From: Oscillospiraceae bacterium
GTDB lineage: Bacteria; Bacillota; Clostridia; Oscillospirales; Ruminococcaceae
NCBI GenBank assembly: GCA_017405465.1
Contig: JAFRAJ010000003.1
Span: 1-32,885, forward strand
Length of the DNA stretch: 32,885 bases
Reading direction: 5' to 3'
Shown here: piece after piece, positions 7,921 to 13,571 of the stretch
Numbering within the stretch: the stretch's first letter is position 1
Layout of the letters: every line of letters starts with the position of its first letter
Notes under the pieces: model-generated
The model's database searches: none
What the model was told of the DNA's origin: nothing
Seen by the model: only the letters and a program-made list of their open reading frames with translations
Position numbers and translations under genes: made by a program

Positions 7921-8436
7921 ATGGGACTGTTCGATAGATTTCTGAACATCAACAGAAGAGCAGATGTTGATCCGGTATGTGAGCCGATGCATGTTTACGC
8001 CCCGGTATCGGGGGATGTACTTCCTCTGTCCGAGTTTCCCGATCCAGTATTTTCGCAGGGGATCTTGGGACAGGGCATCGGGATAGATCCATCCGAGGGC
8101 AGGATATATGCTCCGGCAGACGGAGAGATAAGCACCGCGCCTTCCACCGGTCACGCAGTTGGATTGGAGAGCGGCGGCATGGATATACTTATACATGTCG
8201 GCGTGGATACCGTCGAAATGGGAGGTAAAGGATTCTCTATGAAGGTGTCCACGGGACAGAAGGTCAGAAAAGGGGATCTGCTGCTCACTTTCGACAGGAA
8301 AGCGGTCGAAGCGGCGGGACATCCCTGCACGGTCGCGGTGGTGGTCACAAATTCCGAGGATCTCGGAGACATCGGTATCACTGACCAACAGACGGTGCCT
8401 GTTGGCGGATTCATTTTCCACTTCGGCAACGGATGA
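7921..8436 (+). CDS. PTS EIIA, glucose type (Crr-like)
   Basis: The 171-residue soluble EIIA passes phosphate from HPr to the EIIB cysteine of the partner EIIBC. It shows the family order: PVSGDVLPLSEFPDPVFSQG, then GRIYAPADGEI, then STGHAVGLES with the first active-site histidine, and ILIHVGVDTVEM with the phosphorylated histidine, followed by GDLLLTFD. A GTG at 7912 is in frame, but ATG 7921 has AAGGAG at 7907-7912 with ideal spacing. That ribosome binding site overlaps the stop of the esterase gene, so the two are translationally close. Confidence 0.93.
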   Translation: MGLFDRFLNINRRADVDPVCEPMHVYAPVSGDVLPLSEFPDPVFSQGILGQGIGIDPSEGRIYAPADGEISTAPSTGHAVGLESGGMDILIHVGVDTVEMGGKGFSMKVSTGQKVRKGDLLLTFDRKAVEAAGHPCTVAVVVTNSEDLGDIGITDQQTVPVGGFIFHFGNG

Positions 8437-8469
8437 AACATGCAAAAAGGAAAATAGCTAAAGGACTTG

Positions 8470-8955
8470 TGATGCAGTGCGGTTCTGTCAAATAGACAGT
8501 AAAATCCTAATTTTTCACCTAAATGCTTTATCGGCATTGTTGTCTTTGATTTGCTAAAGAGGATAGAACCTAAGATCTCGCTTATTGACTTTGGTAAGGT
8601 CTTACTCAGTACCAATACAAAAATATCCTTTTCTTTTGTAAGGCTTATGTTACTCATGACCGCCAGAATAACGCTGATAGACTTTTCAAATACCTCAAAT
8701 GAAGGTTTTTATTACTGCCTTTATAACTTCTCTTATTCTGACGATTCCAGTACCCAGTATTTCAAGAAAGTGAAGACGTAAGAATATATTTCCCAGAGTC
8801 GGATTTCGTAGAATCGATACATTTCTTTTATGGAGTTTTGTTTCAGAAAGCCCGAAAGGTAGCCTGCCTATATTCAGAATCAGCCGTAAACTCGTTCGTA
8901 ATTTACTACGAACGAATTTACGGCTGATTCCATTCCAATATTTCGAAGGATTATT
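8470..8955 (-). pseudogene. remnant of an AlbA_2/ATP-binding (RecG-like C-terminal) transcriptional regulator
   Basis: On the minus strand one frame reads GRLPFGLSE then SILRNPTLGNIFLRL and HFLEILGTGIVRI, the typical late part of divergent-AAA/AlbA_2 regulators (consensus NPxxANxFxRLGxIExxGTGIxRI). That frame stops at 8695. In the next frame the text continues as KPSFEVFEKSISVIL then LSKTLPKSISEI and SKSKTT, matching the family's KPSFEV segment and C-terminal winged helix. A frameshift near 8705 therefore splits the gene. The N-terminal two thirds are missing and no clean stop or start remains. The segment is visibly more AT-rich than its neighbours, which suggests past transfer. A palindrome interrupts the coding text at 8877-8930. 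Confidence 0.7.
8877..8930. repeat. 54-bp near-perfect palindrome
   Basis: Two 24-base arms (8877-8900 and 8907-8930) are complementary except at one position, around a six-base ATTTAC loop. The arms begin GAATCAGCCGTAAA and end TTTACGGCTGATTC. No U-run follows on either strand. It sits inside the decayed regulator sequence, so a small palindromic mobile element is as likely as a terminator. Confidence 0.85.
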
Positions 8956-8986
8956 GTAAGCGAATAATCTGAGGTTGATGGGCTTT

Positions 8987-9784
8987 TTATGCCGCGTCGT
9001 CAACGTCTACGATCTCTTCGACGATCTCCTCAACAGGCTTGTCAGTAACGACACCGGAGATGTTGTCGCGTTTTGCGCAGAAAGCGCAGAGCCTGGTCCT
9101 GCCGGCTGCGATGGCCTGCTCTACAGTTCCGTATGTCAGAGTCTCTGACTGGTTGAGCGCCTGGCAGTCTTCGCTGGTGTGATACACCTTTCCGAAGGGA
9201 GCCCAGTAAACGTTTCCGGAGATCGTCTGCATGGCAGCGTCCTTCTGTTCAATGGATACCGGATTCCAGTCATAGCTGGCGACACCGCCGATGAGAAGGG
9301 CGATGATGGCGACGACGGTCGCGATGGTCTTGGTCTTTTTGTCAACTTCCTTGTTATTCAGAAGCAGTATGATGAAGGGAACGAATGCGATAACGCAGGC
9401 GATCACGCCCATGTTGTTCCAGAGCCAGAACTTTACGGGGTTCTTTTCGGAAGCAGGGCTGATCTTGTTGGCCTTCTTCCAGAGCTGGGCACCTACGATC
9501 ACGAGGGCCAGATCCAGGACCAGAGCGATGATGAGCTGATAGAGCAGCGGGAGGAACGTCCAGGAGATATTGCCGTTAAGGATCAGGACTGCCACGATCT
9601 CGAGAGCAAATGCTCCGAGCCAGCAGAGGACTGCACCTATCCTAAGGCCTGTGGAGTTTCCTACCGGGGCGGCTTCCTGAGTAACTCTTGTGCCCTTTTC
9701 AGCAGATTTTCTGGCGGCTTCTTTGTTTGAGATCTTCTCGCCGCTGTCGGCAGAGACTATCTTCTTTTCTTTCTTTTCGGCCAT
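8987..9784 (-). CDS. tetra-spanning membrane protein with C-terminal cysteine-rich (Ada-like) domain
   Basis: This 265-residue protein starts with a charged Lys/Glu/Ser segment of about 45 residues. Four hydrophobic helices follow (about 47-70, 78-105, 122-146 and 152-170). The last 80 residues contain VYWAPFGKVYHTSEDC, then LTYGTVEQAIAAGRTRLCAFC. This H-x(4)-C plus C-x-x-C arrangement with a GTxxxAxxxGxxxxC turn resembles the Ada/DNA-nick-sensing zinc fold found as a C-terminal domain in many gut Bacillota proteins. Metal binding is inferred. The tail would be on one side of the membrane, but topology is unknown. AGAGGT lies before the ATG. It is divergent from the DUF937 gene. Confidence 0.8.
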   Translation of the reverse strand: MAEKKEKKIVSADSGEKISNKEAARKSAEKGTRVTQEAAPVGNSTGLRIGAVLCWLGAFALEIVAVLILNGNISWTFLPLLYQLIIALVLDLALVIVGAQLWKKANKISPASEKNPVKFWLWNNMGVIACVIAFVPFIILLLNNKEVDKKTKTIATVVAIIALLIGGVASYDWNPVSIEQKDAAMQTISGNVYWAPFGKVYHTSEDCQALNQSETLTYGTVEQAIAAGRTRLCAFCAKRDNISGVVTDKPVEEIVEEIVDVDDAA

Positions 9785-9865
9785 TTCTATTTACCTCTTT
9801 GAACACAGATTGAGTCCGTATACCTCATTATATCACTATCATATCAGCGGGCAAGTTCGCTCTGC

Positions 9866-9894
9866 TTGACATGATTGTCGTTTAGGTTGATAAT
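9866..9894 (+). promoter_or_regulatory. promoter of the DUF937 gene
   Basis: A perfect TTGACA at 9866-9871 and GATAAT at 9889-9894 are separated by 17 bases, 43 bases before the ATG at 9938. Confidence 0.75.
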
Positions 9895-9937
9895 TTAGGC
9901 AATAAGCCCAAAATTTGGTATAAAACGGAGAAACAAT

Positions 9938-10600
9938 ATGGAAATCAAGACACTTACCGATACCCTGTTTGCTGATGACAGCCTGGAAGGCGTCTCCAGA
10001 GCGACCGGCGCTTCCACCGGTGACGTTCTGAACGTTCTTGCTGCTGCACTTCCCGCACTTCTCAACGGGGCTAACACACAGGCAACACAGGCCAGCACAC
10101 AGAACAGCTTTGCCAATGCTCTTCAGACACATGCAAAGGACGACACCAGCAACCTACTCGGATTCCTGAGCAACGCCAACATCAAGGACGGAAATGCGAT
10201 CCTTTCACACCTGCTCGGTGCGAATCAGGAGACCACGACGAACCAGATCGCTCAGCAGACCGGTGTATCAAAGAAGAACACGAATCTGATCCTTGCGGCG
10301 ATCGCTCCTCTGCTTCTGAGCCTTCTCGGGAAATCCCTGCAGGGCAACAACTCCAGCAATAGCAGCAACAGCAGCAATGCTTTCACAACGGCTGCAGCGA
10401 CCGCTCTCATGAGCAGCCTCCTCGGCGGCAACAATGCATCCGGACTGACCAGCATTCTCAGCAGCCTTCTCGGAGCTAAACCCGCACAGCAGGCCAAGCC
10501 CCAGCAGTCGAGCGGCATCAATCCTCTCAACCTGCTCAGCGGACTGCTCAACGTAAATCCCAACAGGTCCGTTCCTACAGACGAAGAAGAGAATAAGTAA
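9938..10600 (+). CDS. DUF937 family protein
   Basis: The 220-residue product is rich in Ala, Asn, Ser, Leu and Gln. It contains the DUF937 core at about residues 80-135: DGNAILSHLLGANQE, then IAQQTGVSKKNTN and LILAAIAPLLLSLLGK. An Asn/Ser homopolymeric stretch (about 139-148) and further SSLLGG repeats follow, then a charged end. DUF937 has no established function; the core resembles small helical bundles. There is no signal peptide or membrane helix. CGGAG precedes the ATG, and the following YegP-like gene starts 58 bases later, probably on the same transcript. Confidence 0.82.
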   Translation: MEIKTLTDTLFADDSLEGVSRATGASTGDVLNVLAAALPALLNGANTQATQASTQNSFANALQTHAKDDTSNLLGFLSNANIKDGNAILSHLLGANQETTTNQIAQQTGVSKKNTNLILAAIAPLLLSLLGKSLQGNNSSNSSNSSNAFTTAAATALMSSLLGGNNASGLTSILSSLLGAKPAQQAKPQQSSGINPLNLLSGLLNVNPNRSVPTDEEENK

Positions 10601-10658
10601 TATCGATACTGAACATAAAGGATGATCAACCTCACTATTGAACAGAAAGGGTGTAACC

Positions 10659-11024
10659 ATGGGAAAATTCGTAGTATTAAAGGGCAAGAACGATACGTTC
10701 CGCTTCAATCTGAAGGCCGGCAACGGAGAAGTCATCGCGACCAGTGAGAGCTATTCCAGCCTCAGCGCCTGCAAGAACGGCATCGAGAGCGTAAGAAAGA
10801 ACGCCCTGGCTCCTGTTGAGGACCAGACAGCCGGTGAAGAACTCAAGAATCCGAAGTATGAGCTCTATCAGGACAAAGCCGGCGAGTTCCGTTTCCGCCT
10901 CAAAGCTGCAAACGGTGAGATCATTGCTGTAGGCGAAGGCTATACGACCAAAGCCAACTGCAAGAACGGCATCGCTTCCATCGGAAGGAATGCACCTGAC
11001 GCAGAAGTCGTGGAAGAAGAATGA
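10659..11024 (+). CDS. tandem YegP/DUF1508 domain protein
   Basis: This 121-residue protein contains two copies of the about 50-residue DUF1508 (YegP) unit. The first reads FVVLKGKNDTFRFNLKAGNG, with a CKNGIESVRKNA end; the second YELYQDKAGEFRFRLKAANG, with a CKNGIASIGRNA end. Two-repeat YegP proteins are small alpha-beta swapped folds of unproven function, often stress-associated. The tail is acidic. The TTG at 10638 is in frame but ATG 10659 has AAAGGG seven bases upstream and begins directly at the repeat. It lies downstream of the DUF937 gene and ahead of a strong terminator. Confidence 0.9.
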   Translation: MGKFVVLKGKNDTFRFNLKAGNGEVIATSESYSSLSACKNGIESVRKNALAPVEDQTAGEELKNPKYELYQDKAGEFRFRLKAANGEIIAVGEGYTTKANCKNGIASIGRNAPDAEVVEEE

Positions 11025-11046
11025 TCTTATCTTAAGATTATATGAT

Positions 11047-11074
11047 AAAAAGGACCGGATCCCGGTCCTTTTTT
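11047..11074. terminator. strong bidirectional terminator
   Basis: AAAAAGGACCGG (11047-11058) pairs perfectly with CCGGTCCTTTTT (11062-11073) around a three-base loop. It closes the DUF937-YegP unit and, through the A-run, also reads as a terminator on the minus strand. Confidence 0.9.
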
Positions 11075-11085
11075 GTGTCACGAAA

Positions 11086-11112
11086 TAAGGATCTCCTTCC
11101 TGGAGATCCTTA
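11086..11112 (-). terminator. terminator of the lipoprotein gene
   Basis: An 11-base perfect stem (11086-11096 with 11102-11112) with a TTCCT loop lies just past the minus-strand stop at 11129. The U-run on the minus strand is short (TTT). Confidence 0.6.
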
Positions 11113-11128
11113 AAAGCCTGTTATGTTA

Positions 11129-11857
11129 TCAGGGAGCAAAAGGCTCCCAGGTGTCCCCTGCGCTGCTGATCAGTCCGTTCAGTATTCCTTCATTATCGAA
11201 GGAATAGAAGAACACGTAATCAGTGCCGTTCTCATCGTCATGATACATGAGCCTTCTTGCGTTCTCAACATACCATGAACCGGGATATGCCGTGCCTTCG
11301 TAATTGTCCTCCGCAGTTCCGTCGCTTCGCAGGATGATGTATTCCTGAGGATACAGAGTGCTTCGGAAACCTCCCTTTGTAAGAGAGCTGAAAAGAGAGA
11401 CATAGTCGCCCCTCAGGAAATAGCTGCCGGAAACGGAGTCAAATGCCGTGAGGGGATCGAGAAAGATGAGGTCAAATTCCTTTCCGGCTCCGGGCTCATT
11501 GACAAGATGCTTCTCGGTCAGAGTGAAGTGACTTTCTGATGAAGCTGATCCCGGAGAAGCCTGTGAACCTGCGTCAAAGAATGAGAGCACCAGCAGACCC
11601 TCCTCGTCAGGATGAACTGAGAAGAAGGACGCTTCTGTCTTTCCGCTTTCATACCAAAGATCTCCGAGAACTGTATCACTGTAGCCCCAGCTCCATTTCG
11701 GATCGGAAGGGTCTGAGACCGGTTCGAGATCATCGGTGTTTCCGGAAGGAGGACTGGGTTCGTTCGGATCGATCTCAGATACCGGCTTCACGACATCGCA
11801 TGAACACATGCAGAAGCACAGAACGATCAGAAGGAAAAGAGAGACGAGTCTCTTCAT
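11129..11857 (-). CDS. putative lipoprotein of unknown function
   Basis: The 242-residue product begins with a lipoprotein signal: KR, then the hydrophobic LVSLFLLIVLCFCMC and a lipobox ending in a cysteine followed by Asp (MCSC-D). The mature protein would be anchored on the outer face of the membrane, starting with a Pro/Glu/Ser-rich linker (about 24-55). The rest is aromatic- and Asp-rich beta-like sequence (SWYVENARRLMYHDDENGTDYVF) that I do not recognise. The ATG overlaps the TGA of the upstream DUF3842 gene (ATGA at 11854-11857), indicating translational coupling, and AAGGAG lies upstream within that gene. Confidence 0.78.
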   Translation of the reverse strand: MKRLVSLFLLIVLCFCMCSCDVVKPVSEIDPNEPSPPSGNTDDLEPVSDPSDPKWSWGYSDTVLGDLWYESGKTEASFFSVHPDEEGLLVLSFFDAGSQASPGSASSESHFTLTEKHLVNEPGAGKEFDLIFLDPLTAFDSVSGSYFLRGDYVSLFSSLTKGGFRSTLYPQEYIILRSDGTAEDNYEGTAYPGSWYVENARRLMYHDDENGTDYVFFYSFDNEGILNGLISSAGDTWEPFAP

Positions 11858-12300
11858 CTGGTGAAAGCTCCTTCCCCTGTTCCCTGTGACAGCGCGTAAG
11901 CGGCTGCCTCGATCTTGTTAAGGGCATCAGCGATCAGATCCGTCGTGGACATATCGCTCACACCTGCGACAAAGGTCTCGCATCTGTTCATCGGTATGAG
12001 CACGCGGAACGCATTGCTCTGTCCGACGGCGCATGCCATGGCGGGAGTGACTTCTCCCATGAGAGCGTCAGCAAGAACGATGCCGATAGGTCCGACTATT
12101 ATATCTGTGTGACGGCAGCCGACAACGACGGCATTCTCGCCCGTGGCTGCGGTGATCCCGCTGTTCTTAAGCATATTGGCGGTAGCGGCGCTGTTGGTCC
12201 CCACTGCGTGGATGCGCGCTTCGGGGAAACGCTCCGCGATGGACTTTATGAGCTGTCTGCCCATGTTTCCGCCCTGTCCGTCTATAACCAGTACTCGCAT
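11854..12300 (-). CDS. DUF3842 family protein
   Basis: This 148-residue protein has a Rossmann-like start, MRVLVIDGQGGNMGRQLIKSI, then HAVGTNSAATANMLKNSG, GENAVVVGCRHTDIIVGPIGI and the C-terminal MNRCETFVAGV. These match DUF3842, a conserved but uncharacterised Bacillota family resembling a small nucleotide- or cofactor-binding fold. An in-frame ATG six codons upstream exists, but GGAGGC sits between the two and supports the start at 12300. The gene is coupled to the lipoprotein through a four-base overlap. Confidence 0.85.
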   Translation of the reverse strand: MRVLVIDGQGGNMGRQLIKSIAERFPEARIHAVGTNSAATANMLKNSGITAATGENAVVVGCRHTDIIVGPIGIVLADALMGEVTPAMACAVGQSNAFRVLIPMNRCETFVAGVSDMSTTDLIADALNKIEAAAYALSQGTGEGAFTR

Positions 12301-12353
12301 CAGGCCTCCGAAAAACAAGGAACTGTATATATAAATAATGTATACATTTTAAT

Positions 12354-12406
12354 GCCGTGAAGGTACCGCTTCAAGTGAATGAGAACGGAGCCTTTCACGG
12401 CGTTTT
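12354..12406. terminator. hairpin with plus-strand U-run between two minus-strand genes
   Basis: GCCGTGAAGG (12354-12363) pairs with CCTTTCACGGC (12391-12401) with one bulge, and GTTTTTA follows on the plus strand. The flanking genes are both on the minus strand, so its role is unclear. It may still end the dtxR-type transcript. Confidence 0.4.
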
Positions 12407-12435
12407 TATGATGGGAAAAGGATCCTCAAAGCAGA

Positions 12436-12801
12436 TCATTTACCGAATGTGAGCAGATGCTCTTTGATGGCGGCGAATGCTTCGTCACTGATCACATGTT
12501 CGATCCTGCATGCATCGTCAACAGCACATTCTTCTGATACGCCGAGCTGCGTGAGAACGGTCGTCAGGATGCGGTGGCGCTCATAGATCTTTTCAGCGAT
12601 GGCTCTTCCCTTCTCAGTAAGAGCGATATATCCGTTGCCTCCAACGACTATATAGCCGCCGGAACTGAGTTTTCCGACAGCGCGGCTCACAGAGGCTTTG
12701 GAGTATCCCATCCGTGTCGCGATGTCCGTAGCTCTGACTATATTGTTCTCCTGACCCAGGACCAGAATGGTCTCGAGGTACATCTCTCCGGATTCTTTCA
12801 T
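12436..12801 (-). CDS. DtxR-family iron-dependent repressor
   Basis: The 121-residue protein has an N-terminal winged helix-turn-helix (VRATDIATRMGYSKASVSRAVGKL, about residues 22-45; wing at GYIALTEKG). It is followed by the metal-binding dimerisation domain (IYERHRILTTVLTQLGV, then ECAVDDACRIEHVIS). Cys98, Glu101 and His102 match the Cys-x-x-Glu-His of iron-sensing DtxR/IdeR rather than the Glu of manganese-sensing MntR. It lacks the C-terminal SH3-like domain, as short MntR-type members do. It is divergent from the feo operon, whose promoter contains a fitting operator. GAGAGGT precedes the ATG. Confidence 0.92.
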   Translation of the reverse strand: MKESGEMYLETILVLGQENNIVRATDIATRMGYSKASVSRAVGKLSSGGYIVVGGNGYIALTEKGRAIAEKIYERHRILTTVLTQLGVSEECAVDDACRIEHVISDEAFAAIKEHLLTFGK

Positions 12802-12974
12802 GATGATCTAAACCTCTCTTTTAATACCATGCTATAGCACTAAAATGAACATGTCAAGTTACCTGCAGACAACATATATGAGCATAACAGAACCGGTTCG
12901 AGTTCTGCTTTTATCAGAATGTGCGTCAGAAAGCAAAATAATAAAACAATATTGCATCAATATCTTTAAAAGTG

Positions 12975-13003
12975 TTGACAAGTTAGCGATAGCTAACTAT
13001 AAT
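12975..13003 (+). promoter_or_regulatory. feo promoter with internal operator
   Basis: Perfect TTGACA (12975-12980) and perfect TATAAT (12998-13003) are spaced by exactly 17 bases. The spacer is nearly all operator: AGTTAGC, GATA, GCTAACT forms a perfect inverted repeat (12981-12998), close to the TTAGG-TTAG-style half-sites of DtxR/IdeR boxes. A bound repressor would block RNA polymerase. Confidence 0.88.
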
Positions 13004-13010
13004 CGTCGTA

Positions 13011-13024
13011 GTTAGCATTGGGTA
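13011..13024 (+). promoter_or_regulatory. possible second repressor half-sites near the feo transcription start
   Basis: GTTA (13011) and TAAC (13021-13024) flank GCATTGGG, repeating the GTTAGC half-site of the upstream operator. It would lie at or just past the transcription start. Confidence 0.45.
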
Positions 13025-13051
13025 ACACGTGCTGGCAGAAGGAGGTCTCGA

Positions 13052-13264
13052 ATGATGCCGCTTGGATATGCTACCGCAGGTGAGGACAACGTGATACTCC
13101 GTGTCGGAGGCAACCCCGAGATGAAGAAGCATCTTGAGGATATGGGCTTCGTGACAGGAGGGATCGTGCGTGTCGTAGCCGAGATGGGTGGCAACCTCAT
13201 CGTGGATGTCAAGGACACCAGGATAGCGATAAGCCGTGAAATGGCTCAGAAAATAATGATCTGA
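13052..13264 (+). CDS. feoA: FeoA domain protein (first copy)
   Basis: This 70-residue protein is an SH3-like FeoA domain. It has GGNPEMKKHLEDMGFVTGGIVRVV, then NLIVDVKDTRIAISREMAQKIMI, the classic MGF/G and RIALSRE-type motifs. FeoA is a small cytoplasmic partner of the FeoB ferrous iron transporter. AGGAGGT is placed well before ATG 13052; the next codon is also ATG. It is the first gene of the feo operon, 15 bases from the second feoA. Confidence 0.94.
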   Translation: MMPLGYATAGEDNVILRVGGNPEMKKHLEDMGFVTGGIVRVVAEMGGNLIVDVKDTRIAISREMAQKIMI

Positions 13265-13279
13265 ACAAGAGGAGAAAAG

Positions 13280-13501
13280 ATGAAAACACTCAGAGACGTA
13301 GAGATCGGAGAGACAGTCAGGACAGTTAAGCTTCACGGAGAAGGCGCTGTCAAACGCAGGATCATGGATATGGGCATCACCAGGGGAACTGAGATCTATG
13401 TCCGCAAAGTCGCACCTCTCGGAGATCCGATCGAGGTAAACGTGCGCGGATATGAACTGAGCATCCGAAAAGGCGATGCAGAGATGATCGAGGTCGAATA
13501 A
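13280..13501 (+). CDS. feoA: FeoA domain protein (second copy)
   Basis: The 73-residue protein begins LRDVEIGETVRTVKLHGEG, continues IMDMGITRGTEIYVRKVAPLGDP and ends in the FeoA signature VRGYELSIRKGDAEMIEV. This copy is closer to canonical FeoA than the first, which lacks the PLGDP loop. Paired feoA genes before feoB are common in Clostridia; the two may form different contacts with FeoB. AAGAGGAG precedes the ATG. Confidence 0.95.
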   Translation: MKTLRDVEIGETVRTVKLHGEGAVKRRIMDMGITRGTEIYVRKVAPLGDPIEVNVRGYELSIRKGDAEMIEVE

Positions 13502-13571
13502 AAAAGAAGGAAAGGAATGATCGGTCCCGGCCGGATATCTGAGACGGCAGGGACGGAAGAGAGGAAAAGAA

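Noticed and set aside
7528..8445. 305-codon minus-strand frame across the esterase and EIIA genes
   Set aside because: It overlaps two well-supported plus-strand genes, is rich in Cys, His and Arg as antisense frames often are, and has no recognisable domain.
8551..8781. 76-codon plus-strand frame
   Set aside because: It lies antisense to the decayed AlbA_2-type regulator, which explains the sequence better; no convincing ribosome binding site.
10360..10380. Possible tandem repeat in the DUF937 gene
   Set aside because: AGCAGCAAC-like triplets simply encode a short Asn/Ser run; no longer repeat unit is present.
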